The notes beneath the pieces were generated by a model. The model saw only the letters and a list, made by a program, of their open reading frames with translations. It did no database searches and was not told the origin of the DNA. Of a stretch of DNA of 64,000 nucleotides, positions 55,186-64,000 are shown in pieces. This DNA is from JAXDMK01 sp963765955 (GTDB lineage: Bacteria > Actinomycetota > Acidimicrobiia > Acidimicrobiales > AC-14): contig CAVXYA010000002.1 of NCBI GenBank assembly GCA_963765955.1, positions 620,001 through 684,000 of the forward strand. Reading direction: 5' to 3'. The position numbers and the translations under genes are program-made. How positions within the stretch are numbered: position 1 is the stretch's first letter; each line of letters begins with the position of its first letter.

Positions 55186-56104
55186 TCAGCTCCTCGGCGG
55201 CTCGCAGGCGATCCCGTCGTTGTCGCTGCCGTCAAGGTCGTAGACGTCGGGGCCGATGACCTGGATGTTCTCCTCGTAGACGTAGGCGGGGCCGTTCCCC
55301 TGTCCGCCCCCGCAGTCGACGTCGGACGCGATCGGGACACACGCACCGGCATACGACGGGTGACAGTCGCCCTCCGGGACGTCCGCCGGCGGGACTTCGA
55401 CCGGCGCCGGTTCGTCCGGCGTCCGGCTCCGGCTCGGGGACGGAGTCATCGACCAGTGGCGCGGCGAGCGCCCGGATGGCGGGTGTCGCGGTCGTGGTCG
55501 TCTGGCACGCTGACCACAGGCCCCGTTTGGCGTTGCGGGCGTCGGCGACGGCGAGGCCGATCTCCTCGGCGTGGCGCACGTTCGGTGGCACCGTGAGCTG
55601 CAGGGCGAAGCCGTCGGTAGCCAGGGCCAGGTTGACGAAGAGGCCGTCGGGGAGGCGGTAGACGTAGGCGAGGGTGCGGTCGTACCGGTCGAGGCGCCCG
55701 ACGTCGTAGACCAAGCGGACCTGGGTGCCGGGCCCGACGAGCTGCCGGGTGTGGTCGGTGGCCTCGGCCGAGAAGCAGTCGTCGCCCTCCACCTCGGGCG
55801 TGTCGACGCCGATGAGCCGAATGCGGGTGCCGTCGGTGACGACCAGGCTGTCGCCGTCGGTGACCCTCACGACCGCGGTGTCGTCGCCGGCGGGAAGGGC
55901 CGAGAGCGTCGTCGTTGTCGCCTGGGCGAGTGGTGCGGGAGACGTGGTCGACGTCGCCGCCGACGCAACTACCCCGCGATCGTCGGGCTCGGGCTCGGTG
56001 AAGGGCGCGGCCACGGCGCCGACGGCGAAGAGCCCGGTCAGGACGACGATCGGGATCTGAGCCCACACGGGCAGGCTTCGGAAACGAAGCCAGAAGTTCG
56101 CCAT
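55186..56104 (-). CDS. Secreted thermonuclease-like protein with excalibur domain, frameshifted
   Basis: Starts MANFWLRFRSLPVWAQIPIVV with a membrane segment (signal anchor), a Thr/Ala linker, and a staphylococcal-nuclease-type domain: VVRVTDGDSLVV, RIRLIGVDTPEVEGDDCFSAEA, YDRTLAYVYRLPDGLFVNLALA. A one-base shift around 55410-55440 takes the frame from PEPEPDAG to DEPAPVEVPPAD and the C-terminal Cys/Asp-rich calcium-binding excalibur domain (CHPSYAGACVPI, DVDC, VYDLDGSDNDGIACE). Together these make a normal secreted SNase-excalibur nuclease. Confidence 0.85.
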
Positions 56105-56189
56105 GTGTCAAGAAATGGTACATCGGGCCGCTGCTCGGGTGGCCGGATCTCCCGAAAACTGTCTCACCCCATCGGTAGAATGGGGTCAA

Positions 56190-57307
56190 ATGGATCGGGA
56201 AGCGCTGGCCGAATGTGGGGTGGACGAACTCGCCGAAGCGATCGTCCAGATGCACGCGGCGGAGATGGCGGTGCGGGCCACGCTGTGCGAGCTGGTGGCG
56301 GCCTTCGATGGCCGAGCCGGGTGGCGGGAGGACGGGGCCACGTCGATGGCGGCCTGGCTGGCGATACGCCTGGGGATGGGTTGGCCGGCGGCGGCCGAGC
56401 TGGCCCGAGTGGCGGGGGCGTTGGAGACGCTGCCAGGGGTGGCGGGGTGGCGGCGGGCGGGGCGGTGTCGTGGGACCAGGTGGCGGAGTGACCAACCTGG
56501 CGACGGCGGAGACCGACGGTGAGTGGGCGGAGAGCGTGCTCGGGATGACGCCGGCGCAACTCCAGGCGCTCTCCCGTCGGAAGCGGGACGAGGCCGAGCC
56601 GGTGCGGGCGGTGCGGTGCCGGCTCGACCGCAATCGGGATTGGGGCCGGATATCGGGCCGTTTACCTGCGGCGGAGCTGGAGGTGGTGTCCTCCGCCCTG
56701 CAGCAGCTGGCCGAGAAGGTGCCCCGAAATCCCGAGACCGGGGTGTTCGATCCCTACGAGTACCGGTGCGCCGACGCCCTGGTGCAACTGGCCGGTCGGC
56801 GACGGAGAGCGGGCGACCGTGGTGGTGCACGTCACAGCCAGGACCTGGCTGCAGATGGCGACGGGCAGAGTGCAGATGGGTCGCCGGTCGACAACGAAGT
56901 CGTGCAGCGCATGGCCTGTGACGGCCGGATCGAGTGGATGGTGGAGGATGAGGGCAGCGGCACCGTCGGTATCGGGCGGGCCGCGGCGGACGCCGCCGGC
57001 GTGGCTCGTCCGGCGCATTCGGCAGCGAGACGGCGGTTGCCGGTTCCCTGGCTGCGGCCGCACCCGATGGACCGATTCCCACCACATCGTCCATTGGAGC
57101 AAGGGAGGGTCCACCGATTCCGACAATCTGATCACCCTGTGCGGCTATCACCATCGTTTCGTCCACCGGAGGGGGTGGCGCATCGAGGGAAATCCCGAGG
57201 ACGAGCTCATCCTCCGCCGCCCCGACGGGCGAGCCCTCGATACGACGCGGCCCGGTTTGAGACCGGAGGTCGCCGAGCGGCTGGGGCTCACATTCGAAAG
57301 CTCGTGA
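56190..57307 (+). pseudogene. DUF222 / HNH endonuclease family gene with several frameshifts
   Basis: A DUF222-HNH protein of the kind repeated in many actinobacterial genomes. The N-terminal part begins MDREALAECGVDELAEAIVQM and the C-terminal HNH region is DGGCRFPGCGRTRWTDSHHI, then HWSKGGSTDSDNLITLCGYHH. To read it through, the frame must change near 56465, 56490, 56800, 56870 and 56975. That is far more than elsewhere in this window, so decay is likely even if some shifts are errors. Members of this family are often linked to mobile DNA, but no partner element is seen. Confidence 0.75.
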
Positions 57308-57312
57308 AGCGG

Positions 57313-57696
57313 TCAGCGTCGGCGCAGGTGCTTGACGCCCACGACCACGGCCACCGCCAGGAGCGGGAGGGCAATGAGGAGTGCCGTCCCGAGGATGACG
57401 AATCCTTCCAGGTGGCGATCGACGTGTTCGCTCTCGGACCTGAAGGAGTTGTCGATCGACTCGAAGGTGAACCCGATGACGGCCATGATGACGCCGGCGA
57501 CGAAGGCGACGAGGCCGAGGATGGCGGCGGTCGCCACTGGGATGCCCTGCCACAGCGCTGATCGACGGGCAGCGCGGACGTCCTCGCCCCGCCGGGTGGC
57601 GGCCGCCTTGCGCAGTACCACGAAGTCCCAGACGCCGAGGGCGATCACCAGGGACCCGACGGCGAGGACTACCACGACTGGGGTCCATCCCCCCAT
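57313..57696 (-). CDS. Two-helix membrane protein, paralogue of the next gene upstream
   Basis: A 127-residue protein starting MGGWTPVVVVLAVGSLVIALG. Three hydrophobic segments (TPVVVVLAVGSLVIALGVW, VATAAILGLVAFVAGVIMAV, GFVILGTALLIALPLLAVAV) and the shared phrase EDVRAARRSALWQGIPVA between the first two. The adjacent upstream gene has nearly the same phrase (GDVRAARRSALAEALPVA) and layout, so the two arose by duplication. The start overlaps the previous stop by one base, so they are co-expressed. Function unknown. Confidence 0.75.
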   Translation of the reverse strand: MGGWTPVVVVLAVGSLVIALGVWDFVVLRKAAATRRGEDVRAARRSALWQGIPVATAAILGLVAFVAGVIMAVIGFTFESIDNSFRSESEHVDRHLEGFVILGTALLIALPLLAVAVVVGVKHLRRR

Positions 57697-58120
57697 CACC
57701 GAGCAGATTCTCGGCGAGAACGCCGCAGCTTGATCGACAGAACGGCGGTCACGGCGATGAGCGGGAGACCGAGCAGCACCGCGGTCCCGGAGACGAGGAC
57801 CCACCCGATGATGGATCCGACGTGCTCGGGATCATGGAACAACCACCCGCTGAACACGGCCATGACGAGCACGAACCCGATGACGGCGATGGCGGCCATG
57901 AAGGTGAAGACGCCGACCAGGCCCGCACCCGCCACCGGAAGGGCTTCAGCCAGGGCCGAGCGTCGGGCGGCCCTGACATCTCCCCCCGCCGGCCGGCGGC
58001 GTCGCCCCGCAGCTCGACATACGCCCAAACCCCGACCACGGCCACCAGGAGCGCGGCCACAGCGACCAGGCGGGGGAACTCCTCGTCGACCAGCATCCTT
58101 CCAAAGAGACCGCTCCGCAC
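57696..58120 (-). CDS. Membrane protein paralogous to the downstream gene, frameshifted
   Basis: Reads GTG 58120 as MRSGLFGRMLVDEEFPRLV with a membrane segment (LVAVAALLVAVVGVWAYVEL), then AAGRRG; in a G-run near 57980-57985 the frame shifts to GDVRAARRSALAEALPVAG, followed by two more membrane segments and a basic tail (KLRRSRRESAR). It matches its downstream paralogue in length and order once corrected. An alternative start is the ATG 24 bases later. Function unknown. Confidence 0.65.
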
Positions 58121-58137
58121 CCGCCGGCGTTACGCCG

Positions 58138-59427
58138 TCAGCCCAGGATGTCGGCCGCGGCGTGGAGGAGGAGGCCGGCGGCGCCGCCGACAACGGTGCC
58201 GTTGATGCGGACGTACTGCAGGTCGGGGCCGAGGAGCAGCTCGAGGCGGGAGGCAGTCTCCTCCGCGTCCCAGCGGGCGATGGTGGTGCTCACCAGGCCC
58301 GCGATCTCGCCCCGGAAGTGCTCCACCACGTAGGTGACGATCGTCTCTATCCCCGCCTCGACCCGAGCCGCGAGGACGGCGTCGGTCGACAGGCGGCGGC
58401 CGGCACCGACGATGCCCTCGGCCAGGCGCCGGCGGAGCCGGGAGTCGGGGTCGGCGGCCTCGGAGCGCAGGGTGTCCTTGGCGTCCGACCACAGCTCGGC
58501 CACCCAGCGCTGCAGCTCGGGCTGGTCGAGGAGGTCGCGCTTGATCTGCTCCCCCCGCTCCCGCATCTCGGGCGACGTCTCCAGCGCCGACGCCAGCTTC
58601 GAGAGCCTCAGGTCGAGCTCCCGGCGCATCTCGTGACCCCGGTCACCCTCGATCTCGGCCAGGGCCGCGCACACCCGGTCGAGGACACGGTCGAAGAGCT
58701 TGTGATCGACCGCGCCCGGGATCCACCAGCGCGACTTCTTGCCCAGCCGGGCCCGGAGGTCGGCCCGATGGTCCTCGATGTAGCGCCGGAGCCCGGCCAG
58801 AGCCCGGTCGAGGACCGCGTCGTGGCGGCCGTCCCGGGTGGCGAAGCGCAGGGCCTGGCCGGCCAGCGGCGCCAGGGGCACCGCCTCCACCCGGTTGCGC
58901 ACCACCCCCTCGATGGCCCGGTGGACGTCGTCGTCGCGCAGCAGGTCGGCCACCGCCACCACCGCGTCGGACACCTCGGCCGCCACCCGTTCGGCGTTGC
59001 CCGGCTCCGACAGCCAGTCGGCCAGGCGGCCGACCACGCCCGCCCCCCGCAGGCGGCCCACGATGGCGTCCGAGGTCAGGAAGCTCTCCTGGATGAAGTC
59101 CCCCAGGGTGGCCGCGAACTGGTCCTTGCGCTCCACCACGATGGCCGTATGGGGAATGGGTAGCCCCAGCGGATGGCGGAAAAGGGCGACCACCGCGAAC
59201 CAGTCGGCCAGCCCCCCCACCATCGAGGCGGCCGCGGTGGCCTGGACGTAGTCGGCCCACGTGGACGACCCGCCCCAGACCGTCACCACCACGAACACCA
59301 CGCTCACCGCCGCCAGGAGCGAGGTGGCCCGCCGCTTCGACGTCGCCAGCTGCCGGCGCCGCTCCTCCTCGACACTCATCGGTGGCTCGGGCCGGTCGTC
59401 AGCGGCGGGCGAGTCGTCGTCGGCCAT
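58138..59427 (-). CDS. DUF445 family membrane-associated protein
   Basis: A 429-residue protein of the DUF445 family. After an acidic N terminus and one or two membrane segments (SLLAAVSVVFVVVTVW), the family text MVGGLADWFAVVALFRHPLGLPIPHTAIV, KDQFAATLGDFIQESFL and a long amphipathic helical region (about 200-390) follow, ending in a second hydrophobic segment (GTVVGGAAGLLLHAAADIL). DUF445 proteins are anchored at both ends with a long coiled or helical middle and have no established function. Start ATG 59427. Divergent from the antiporter gene. Confidence 0.9.
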   Translation of the reverse strand: MADDDSPAADDRPEPPMSVEEERRRQLATSKRRATSLLAAVSVVFVVVTVWGGSSTWADYVQATAAASMVGGLADWFAVVALFRHPLGLPIPHTAIVVERKDQFAATLGDFIQESFLTSDAIVGRLRGAGVVGRLADWLSEPGNAERVAAEVSDAVVAVADLLRDDDVHRAIEGVVRNRVEAVPLAPLAGQALRFATRDGRHDAVLDRALAGLRRYIEDHRADLRARLGKKSRWWIPGAVDHKLFDRVLDRVCAALAEIEGDRGHEMRRELDLRLSKLASALETSPEMRERGEQIKRDLLDQPELQRWVAELWSDAKDTLRSEAADPDSRLRRRLAEGIVGAGRRLSTDAVLAARVEAGIETIVTYVVEHFRGEIAGLVSTTIARWDAEETASRLELLLGPDLQYVRINGTVVGGAAGLLLHAAADILG

Positions 59428-59458
59428 GGCGCCAGTATCTACGCGAAGCTTCCGGCCG

Positions 59459-61042
59459 ATGGACATCGTCCACGGGTTCGGGCTGGTGGCAGTGGTGCTC
59501 ACCGTCGCCGCCCTGCTGGCGGGGCTGGTGGAGCGGGCCCCGCTCTCGTTCCCGATGCTGTTCCTGGGACTGGGCTACGTCCTGGCCGACGCCGACCTGC
59601 TCCGGATCAGCCCCCACTCCGAGGTGCTGGAGGGCGTGGCCATCTTCACCCTGGCCCTGGTCCTGTTCCTGGACGCGGTGAACCTGGAGATCGAGGAGGT
59701 CAGGGGGGACTGGCTGGTGCCCGCCCTCGCCCTCGGCCCCGGCACCCTCCTCACGATGAGCGGCATCGCGGTGGCTGCGTCCTGGCTGGTGGGACTGGAG
59801 CTGGTGCCGGCCCTGCTGGTGGGGGCGGTGCTGTCGTCGACCGACCCGGTGGTGCTGCGGGACGTCATCCGTGACCGCCGCCTCCCCCGATCGGTGCGGC
59901 GGGCGCTCGGGGTGGAGGCCGGCACCAACGACCTGGTCGTGCTGCCGATCATCCTGGTGCTCATCGCCGTCGCCAACCGCGAGGCGGGCAGCGTCGGAGG
60001 GTGGGCGATGTTCGGCCTCAAGCTGGCCCTCATCGGGCCGGCCGCGGGGGCGGTGGTCGGCGCCCTCGGGGCGTGGTTGATGACCAAGGCCGACGAGCGC
60101 TACGCCATCCGCCCGGAGTACCAGTCGCTTTACGGGATCGGGCTGGTGCTGGCCGCCTTCGCCGTGGGCGACGCCGTCGGGGGCGACGGGTTCCTCGCCG
60201 CCTTCGCCGCCGGGGCCGCCATCACCTTCTTCAACCACCGCCTGTGCAGCTGCTTCCTCGAGTTCGGCGAGGTCGTCGCCGAGATGGCCATGCTGGTGGC
60301 CTTCGTCCTCTTCGGCGCCCTGCTCTGGGATGTCATCGGGCTGGCCCCGCTGCCGGACGCGCTCGTGCTGGCTGCCATCGCCGTCCTCCTGGTGCGGCCG
60401 CTGGTGATGACCGCTCTCCTTCGGGTCGAGCATGCCCGCCTGAGCCGCCACGCCCGCCTGTTCATCGCCTGGTTCGGCCCCCGCGGCCTCAACTCCCTGC
60501 TCTTCGGGCTCCTTGCCTTCGAGGCAGGGGTGGGTGACGAGACCACGCTGGCGGTCATCGGCGTGGTGGTGGTGGTCTCGGTGGTGCTCCACGGCTCCTC
60601 GGCCACGCCGCTGACCTCGTGGTACTCCCGTCGGCTGGCGGCGGTCACCCTCGACGAGGAGCGCTCGTCGACCGCCAGCGGGCTGTTCACCGACGACGAG
60701 GACGACGTCCGCCGGATCACGGCCGACGAGTTGGCGGCCCGCCTGGCCGAGGAGCAGCCGCCGCCGATCGTGCTCGACGTTCGGTCCCGGGCCGGGTACG
60801 CCCGCGACCCGGTGCAGGTGCCAGGCGCCATCCGGCTACCGCCCGACCAGGTCGTGGAGTGGGCCACCGGCGAGAAGCCCCACCATCCGGTGGTCGTCTA
60901 CTGCAATTGACCGAACGAGGGCACGAGCGCCCGTGTGGCGCTCCAACTGAAGGACAGGGGTTGGGACGCGGCCGCCCTCACTGGTGGGCTGGACGCCTGG
61001 CGGGAAGGCCACGAGGTGGAGCCGATCGAGGAGGTGGCCTGA
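59459..61042 (+). CDS. Cation/proton antiporter fused to a rhodanese domain, Sec at an in-frame TGA
   Basis: Twelve or so membrane segments of a CPA-type antiporter (SFPMLFLGLGYVLADADLL, GAVLSSTDPVVLRDVIRD, GVEAGTNDLVVLPIILVL with the ND pair, FIAWFGPRGLNSLLF), then a C-terminal rhodanese domain (ITADELAARLAEE, PPIVLDVRSRAGYARDP). At 60908-60910 an in-frame TGA follows VVVYCN; the frame continues PNEGTSARVALQLKDRGWD, then LTGGLDAWREGHEVE, to a TGA at 61040. In ordinary rhodaneses of this type the loop reads YCTCPNE, so the TGA replaces the second Cys with selenocysteine. A perfect SECIS-type hairpin follows (60925-60943). Full product 527 residues. Stopping at the TGA would delete half of the rhodanese fold. 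Confidence 0.85.
60925..60943 (+). promoter_or_regulatory. Bacterial SECIS hairpin of the antiporter-rhodanese gene
   Basis: GAGCGCC and GGCGCTC form a perfect 7-bp stem around CGTGT. The loop starts 21 bases after the TGA and has G in second place, matching the bacterial SECIS consensus and the hairpin of the GrdB-type gene in size and distance. Confidence 0.75.
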
Positions 61043-61079
61043 CGGCCGGCGATGAGTCCCGGAGGGACGGCGGCGGCGC

Positions 61080-62267
61080 CTACTTCTCGCTCACGCCGGC
61101 GGAGTCGAAGGTGGCCATCTCCCGGAGGACGCGGGCCGCGGCCTCCACCACCGGCAGGGCCAGGCAGGCGCCGCTGCCCTCGCCCAGGCGCATGTCGAGG
61201 TCGAGGAGGGCGTCGAGCCCGAGGTGGTCGAGGACGGCCGTGGCTCCCGGCTCGGTCGAGCGGTGCCCGGCGATGCAGTAGTCGAGGACGCCGGGCGCCA
61301 GGCGGGCGGCGACGAGGAGGGCGGCGTCGGCGATGACTCCGTCGATGACAACCGGCACCCGGGCCGCGGCGGCACCGACGACGAAGCCGGCCAGGGCCGC
61401 GATCTCCAGTCCGCCGAGGGCGGCGAGGGTGGCGAGGGGGCCGGCGGCGATGGCGCCGGCGTGGAGGAGCAAGGCGTTGTCGATCACCGCCACCTTGTGG
61501 GCCAGGGTGGCGTCGTCGATGCCGGTGCCACGGCCGGTGACCTCTGCCGCTCGGCGCCCGGTGAGGGCGGCGATCAGGGCCGCCGCCGGGGTGGTGTTGC
61601 CGATGCCCATCTCGCCGGTGACCAGGCACCTTGCCCCGGAGGCGACCAGGTCGGCGGCCACCTCGGCGCCCACGTCGAGGGCGGCCCGGGCCTGGTCGAG
61701 GGTCATGGCCGCCTCCTCTGCCATGTCGGCGGTGCCGGGGCGGACCTTGCATCGTCGCAGGCCGGGGGCATCGTCGAGGGTGGAGGCGACCCCCACGTCG
61801 ACCACGACCACCCGGGCGCCGGTCTGGCGGGCGATCACGTTGATGGCGGCCCCGCCGGCGCAGAAGTTGGCCACCATCTGGGCCGTCACCTCCTGGGGCC
61901 AGGGCGACACCCCCTGGGCCAGCACCCCGTGGTCGCCGGCGAACACCGCTACCGCCGCCGGGGAGGGCACCGGTGGCGGGCAGGTCCCGGCGATGCCGGC
62001 CAGGCGGATGCCGAGCGGTTCCAGCCGGCCGAGCGCGCCCCGCGGCTTGGTCAGCCGGTCCTGGAGGACGGTCGCCTCGGCCATGGCCACGGCGTCGAGC
62101 GGTCCCACGGCCGCCGCGGCCGCCGCGAACGAGCCGCCGGCCACCTTGGCCGGAGCGGAGACGTCGTCCGGCGAACCACCGGGTGCGGCCCCGGCGGACG
62201 AGCCGCCGGGCACGGCCTCGGCCGGAGCGGGGGCGGTGACGCTCGGCGAGTCGGACGGGCCGGTCAT
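61080..62267 (-). CDS. cobT: Nicotinate-nucleotide-dimethylbenzimidazole phosphoribosyltransferase CobT
   Basis: A 395-residue enzyme that makes alpha-ribazole phosphate for the lower ligand of cobalamin. Typical text: QDRLTKPRGALGRLEPLGIRLAGI, VFAGDHGVLAQGVSPWPQEVT, NFCAGGAAINVIARQ, TGEMGIGNTTPAAALIAAL, GRGTGIDDATLAHKV, and late GHRSTEPGATAVL with LDLDMRLGEGSGACLAL, with the catalytic Glu in this last segment. The first 45 residues are Ala/Pro/Ser-rich and extra. Its ATG overlaps the cobB stop by four bases, so both are co-translated. Confidence 0.95.
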   Translation of the reverse strand: MTGPSDSPSVTAPAPAEAVPGGSSAGAAPGGSPDDVSAPAKVAGGSFAAAAAAVGPLDAVAMAEATVLQDRLTKPRGALGRLEPLGIRLAGIAGTCPPPVPSPAAVAVFAGDHGVLAQGVSPWPQEVTAQMVANFCAGGAAINVIARQTGARVVVVDVGVASTLDDAPGLRRCKVRPGTADMAEEAAMTLDQARAALDVGAEVAADLVASGARCLVTGEMGIGNTTPAAALIAALTGRRAAEVTGRGTGIDDATLAHKVAVIDNALLLHAGAIAAGPLATLAALGGLEIAALAGFVVGAAAARVPVVIDGVIADAALLVAARLAPGVLDYCIAGHRSTEPGATAVLDHLGLDALLDLDMRLGEGSGACLALPVVEAAARVLREMATFDSAGVSEK

Positions 62268-63622
62268 TCGCTCACCCTGGCACGGCTGGCGCAGGCGCTG
62301 ACGAAGTTGCGCACGATCGAGGGGTCCCCGCCCGGGTGATGGTGCAGGTAGGTGGCGACGAGGGACGGCGTGGCGTGGCCGTCGGGGCGGCTGGTGAAGC
62401 GGCTGCGCAGCTCGAGGGCGTCGCCCGCGGGCGAGACGGTCGAGTAGTGGAACTCGTGGCCCCGAAACCCGGTCCCGGCGGGTCCCAGGGGGGTGTCGAC
62501 CGAGGTGATCGCCGTGCGGTAGCCCAGGTGAAGGCGGTCGGTCATGGCCGCGGCCGCGTCCACCACGCCCGCCATCGGGTGGCCGTCGAGCTCCTGGCAC
62601 AGCCATCCCAGTCCCCCGCACTCGGCCCACGTGGGCAGGCCCCCCGATGTCAGCGCCCGGCGGACGTCATCGAGCAGGGGCCGGTTGCCAGCCAGCTCGA
62701 CGGCGTAGGTCTCGGGGAAGCCGCCGCCCACGAGGAGGCCGTCGACACCGTCGGGGAGTCGCTCGTCCCGCAGCGGGTCGAAGCGGACGACCTCGGCTCC
62801 GGCGGCGGACAGGGCGTCGAGGGTGTCGGTGTAGGTGAACGTGAACGCCCGACCGCCGGCGACCGCCACCCGGACCGCAGGCCCGCCGTCGACGACCGGC
62901 TCGGGAAGGGCCACCGGACCGGCCGTCATCGGCGGGGCCGAGCGGGCCAGGGCCACCACCGCGGCCAGGTCCACCCGATCGGCCACCGCCGCGGCCAGCG
63001 CCGCCAGAGCGGCCGCCACCTCCGCCGGACGCTCGGCCACCGGCACCAGCCCGAGGTGGCGGTCGCGCCACACCAGGCGGTCGTCGCGCCGCAATGCGCC
63101 GAGCACGGGCACGCCCAGGGGCTCGAGCGCCTCCCGGAGCAGCACCTCGTGGGCGTCCGACGCCACCCGGTTGAGCACCACGCCTCCGATGCGGACGGTC
63201 GGTTGCAGCGTGGCGAAGCCCAGGACGACCGCCGCCACCGACGACGACTGGGACGAGGCATCGACCACCAGCACGACCGGGGCGTCGAGGGCGCGGGCGA
63301 TGTCGGCGGTGGACGAGGGCGAGCCGTCGGCGGCCCCGTCGAACAGCCCCATCACCCCCTCGATGACGAGCAGGTCGGCACCGGCCGCGGCCCGGGCCGC
63401 CAGCGGGGCCATGGCGTCGAGGCCGCACAGCCAGGCGTCGAGGTTGCGGGGCGGGCGTCCGCAGGCGAGGGCGTGGTAGCCGGGGTCGATGAAATCGGGA
63501 CCGACCTTGGCCGCCGCCGGCCGGTGACCGGCGCCCCGCAGGGCGGCCAGCAGTCCGGTGGCGACAGTGGTCTTGCCGGCCCCGGAATGGGTGCCGGCCA
63601 CCACCACCCGGGGCCCGATCAT
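62264..63622 (-). CDS. cobB: Cobyrinate a,c-diamide synthase CobB/CbiA
   Basis: A 452-residue amidotransferase of the cobalamin pathway. N-terminal P-loop VVVAGTHSGAGKTTVATGLLAAL, then AAKVGPDFIDPGYH and VIEGVMGLFDG; C-terminal class I glutamine amidotransferase domain with GLLVGGGFPETYA, WAECGGLGWLCQELDG (nucleophile Cys) and FRGHEFHYS (His). It amidates side chains a and c of (hydrogeno)cobyrinate with ATP and glutamine. First gene of the cobB-cobT pair, divergent from the cobalamin riboswitch. Start ATG 63622. Confidence 0.95.
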   Translation of the reverse strand: MIGPRVVVAGTHSGAGKTTVATGLLAALRGAGHRPAAAKVGPDFIDPGYHALACGRPPRNLDAWLCGLDAMAPLAARAAAGADLLVIEGVMGLFDGAADGSPSSTADIARALDAPVVLVVDASSQSSSVAAVVLGFATLQPTVRIGGVVLNRVASDAHEVLLREALEPLGVPVLGALRRDDRLVWRDRHLGLVPVAERPAEVAAALAALAAAVADRVDLAAVVALARSAPPMTAGPVALPEPVVDGGPAVRVAVAGGRAFTFTYTDTLDALSAAGAEVVRFDPLRDERLPDGVDGLLVGGGFPETYAVELAGNRPLLDDVRRALTSGGLPTWAECGGLGWLCQELDGHPMAGVVDAAAAMTDRLHLGYRTAITSVDTPLGPAGTGFRGHEFHYSTVSPAGDALELRSRFTSRPDGHATPSLVATYLHHHPGGDPSIVRNFVSACASRARVSE

Positions 63623-63754
63623 CGCCGGACCACGCTATCCCCCCAGTCGCCACCGCCCGACGTTCGTTCTGTGCCGTCTGGCGGCCCTCCAGGGGCATCA
63701 ATCCGTGCCAGCTCGCCGACCATCGGCCGTTCGAGCCCAGTCGCCGGTGCGGTA

Positions 63755-63885
63755 ATGTCCGGCGGTCATCTTCGGGAACCCGGTGCGAGTCCGGGACGGT
63801 CCCGCCACTGTGAGCGACCCGCCCTGTGGGCTGGTCGTGAGTCAGGAACCGGGTTGGCATTCGAACCGGTGGGCCGGGAGGCCTG
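63755..63885 (+). promoter_or_regulatory. Cobalamin riboswitch
   Basis: The conserved pieces are in order: GGGAACCCGGTGCGAGTCCG (63774-63793), GGTCCCGCCACTGTGA with the B12 box GCCACTG at 63804-63810, and GAGTCAGGAACCGGG (about 63840-63853), followed by a further hairpin up to the next gene. It should bind adenosylcobalamin and shut off the downstream gene. It reads in the plus direction, away from cobB/cobT. Confidence 0.95.
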
Positions 63886-63906
63886 CTCCACGAGGATGGA
63901 GGCAAC

Positions 63907-64000
63907 ATGAGCACCACGACCGCCCGCACCATCGAGCAGGTAGCAGTCCCGATCCCCGGTTGGGCGCTGCCCGCGTTCGTGACCGCGGTGCTGCTGTTCG
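63907..64000 (+). CDS. Probable cobalt transporter subunit CbtB, N-terminal part
   Basis: ATG 63907 starts MSTTTARTIEQVAVPIPGWA and runs off the window after the first residues of a hydrophobic segment (LPAFVTAVLLF). GGATGGAGG stands just before it. Only 31 residues are visible. Position right behind a cobalamin riboswitch, beside cobalamin genes, and a short N terminus followed by a membrane helix fit CbtB, the small His-tailed partner of CbtA. The His tail itself would lie outside the window, so the name is probable, not proven. Confidence 0.6.
   Translation, partial: MSTTTARTIEQVAVPIPGWALPAFVTAVLLF

Overview
The window is GC-rich and dense in genes. It carries a WhiB protein, two luciferase-like F420-type oxidoreductases, an EttA ABC-F protein, an MbtH protein and a B12-riboswitch cobalt locus. 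Together these point to an actinobacterium, perhaps of the Acidimicrobiia; the phylum is well supported, the class is inference. No rRNA, tRNA or CRISPR array was seen. About a dozen genes read well only if one or more single-base shifts are allowed, often in short C or G runs. Indel errors in the assembly are therefore a live explanation for many 'broken' genes.

Region 1 (1-18.4 kb) is a nonribosomal peptide locus. It holds the end of a LodA-like quinoprotein oxidase, its LodB-like flavoprotein partner, a two-module NRPS (C-A-T-C-A-T-E, codes read as Asp then Val), a convergent two-module NRPS ending in a thioesterase, an MbtH protein and a Sfp-type phosphopantetheinyl transferase. The NRPS modules are mosaics of near-identical and divergent blocks. 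A 10-codon vestige of an NRPS start sits at the end of the first synthetase, so the locus looks rearranged. It ends in a truncated drug-export type ABC ATPase abutting a truncated two-gene small-protein operon.

Region 2 (19-41 kb) is general metabolism and signalling: an acyl-CoA dehydrogenase-like flavoprotein, secreted SGNH and AMIN-like proteins, a condensation-type acyltransferase with an alpha/beta hydrolase, a very large Ser/Thr kinase-ATPase-TPR-GAF-PAS-histidine kinase (split by a frameshift) with its response regulator, a NarL-type two-component pair followed by an ABC exporter, a zinc metallopeptidase, YceI and WhiB.

Region 3 (41.5-47.1 kb) is the most striking. It is a glycine/sarcosine/betaine-reductase-like operon (component B pair, GrdC, thioredoxin, GrdA). 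Two genes contain an in-frame TGA at the exact selenocysteine position of GrdB and GrdA, each followed by a hairpin of bacterial SECIS type. A third TGA of this kind interrupts the rhodanese domain of a cation/proton antiporter at 59.5-61.0 kb, again with a perfect hairpin behind it. The organism therefore probably makes selenoproteins, including a rarely described antiporter-rhodanese fusion. A family of hairpin repeats with covarying stems lies around this operon.

Region 4 (47-64 kb) contains a membrane O-acyltransferase, a Clp-N protein with its HTH regulator and a palindromic operator, a cell-wall cluster (M15 peptidase, L,D-transpeptidase, NlpC/P60), EttA, a secreted nuclease, a decayed DUF222/HNH gene, DUF445, the antiporter, and cobalamin genes (cobT, cobB) next to a cobalamin riboswitch that precedes a probable cobalt transporter gene cut by the window edge.
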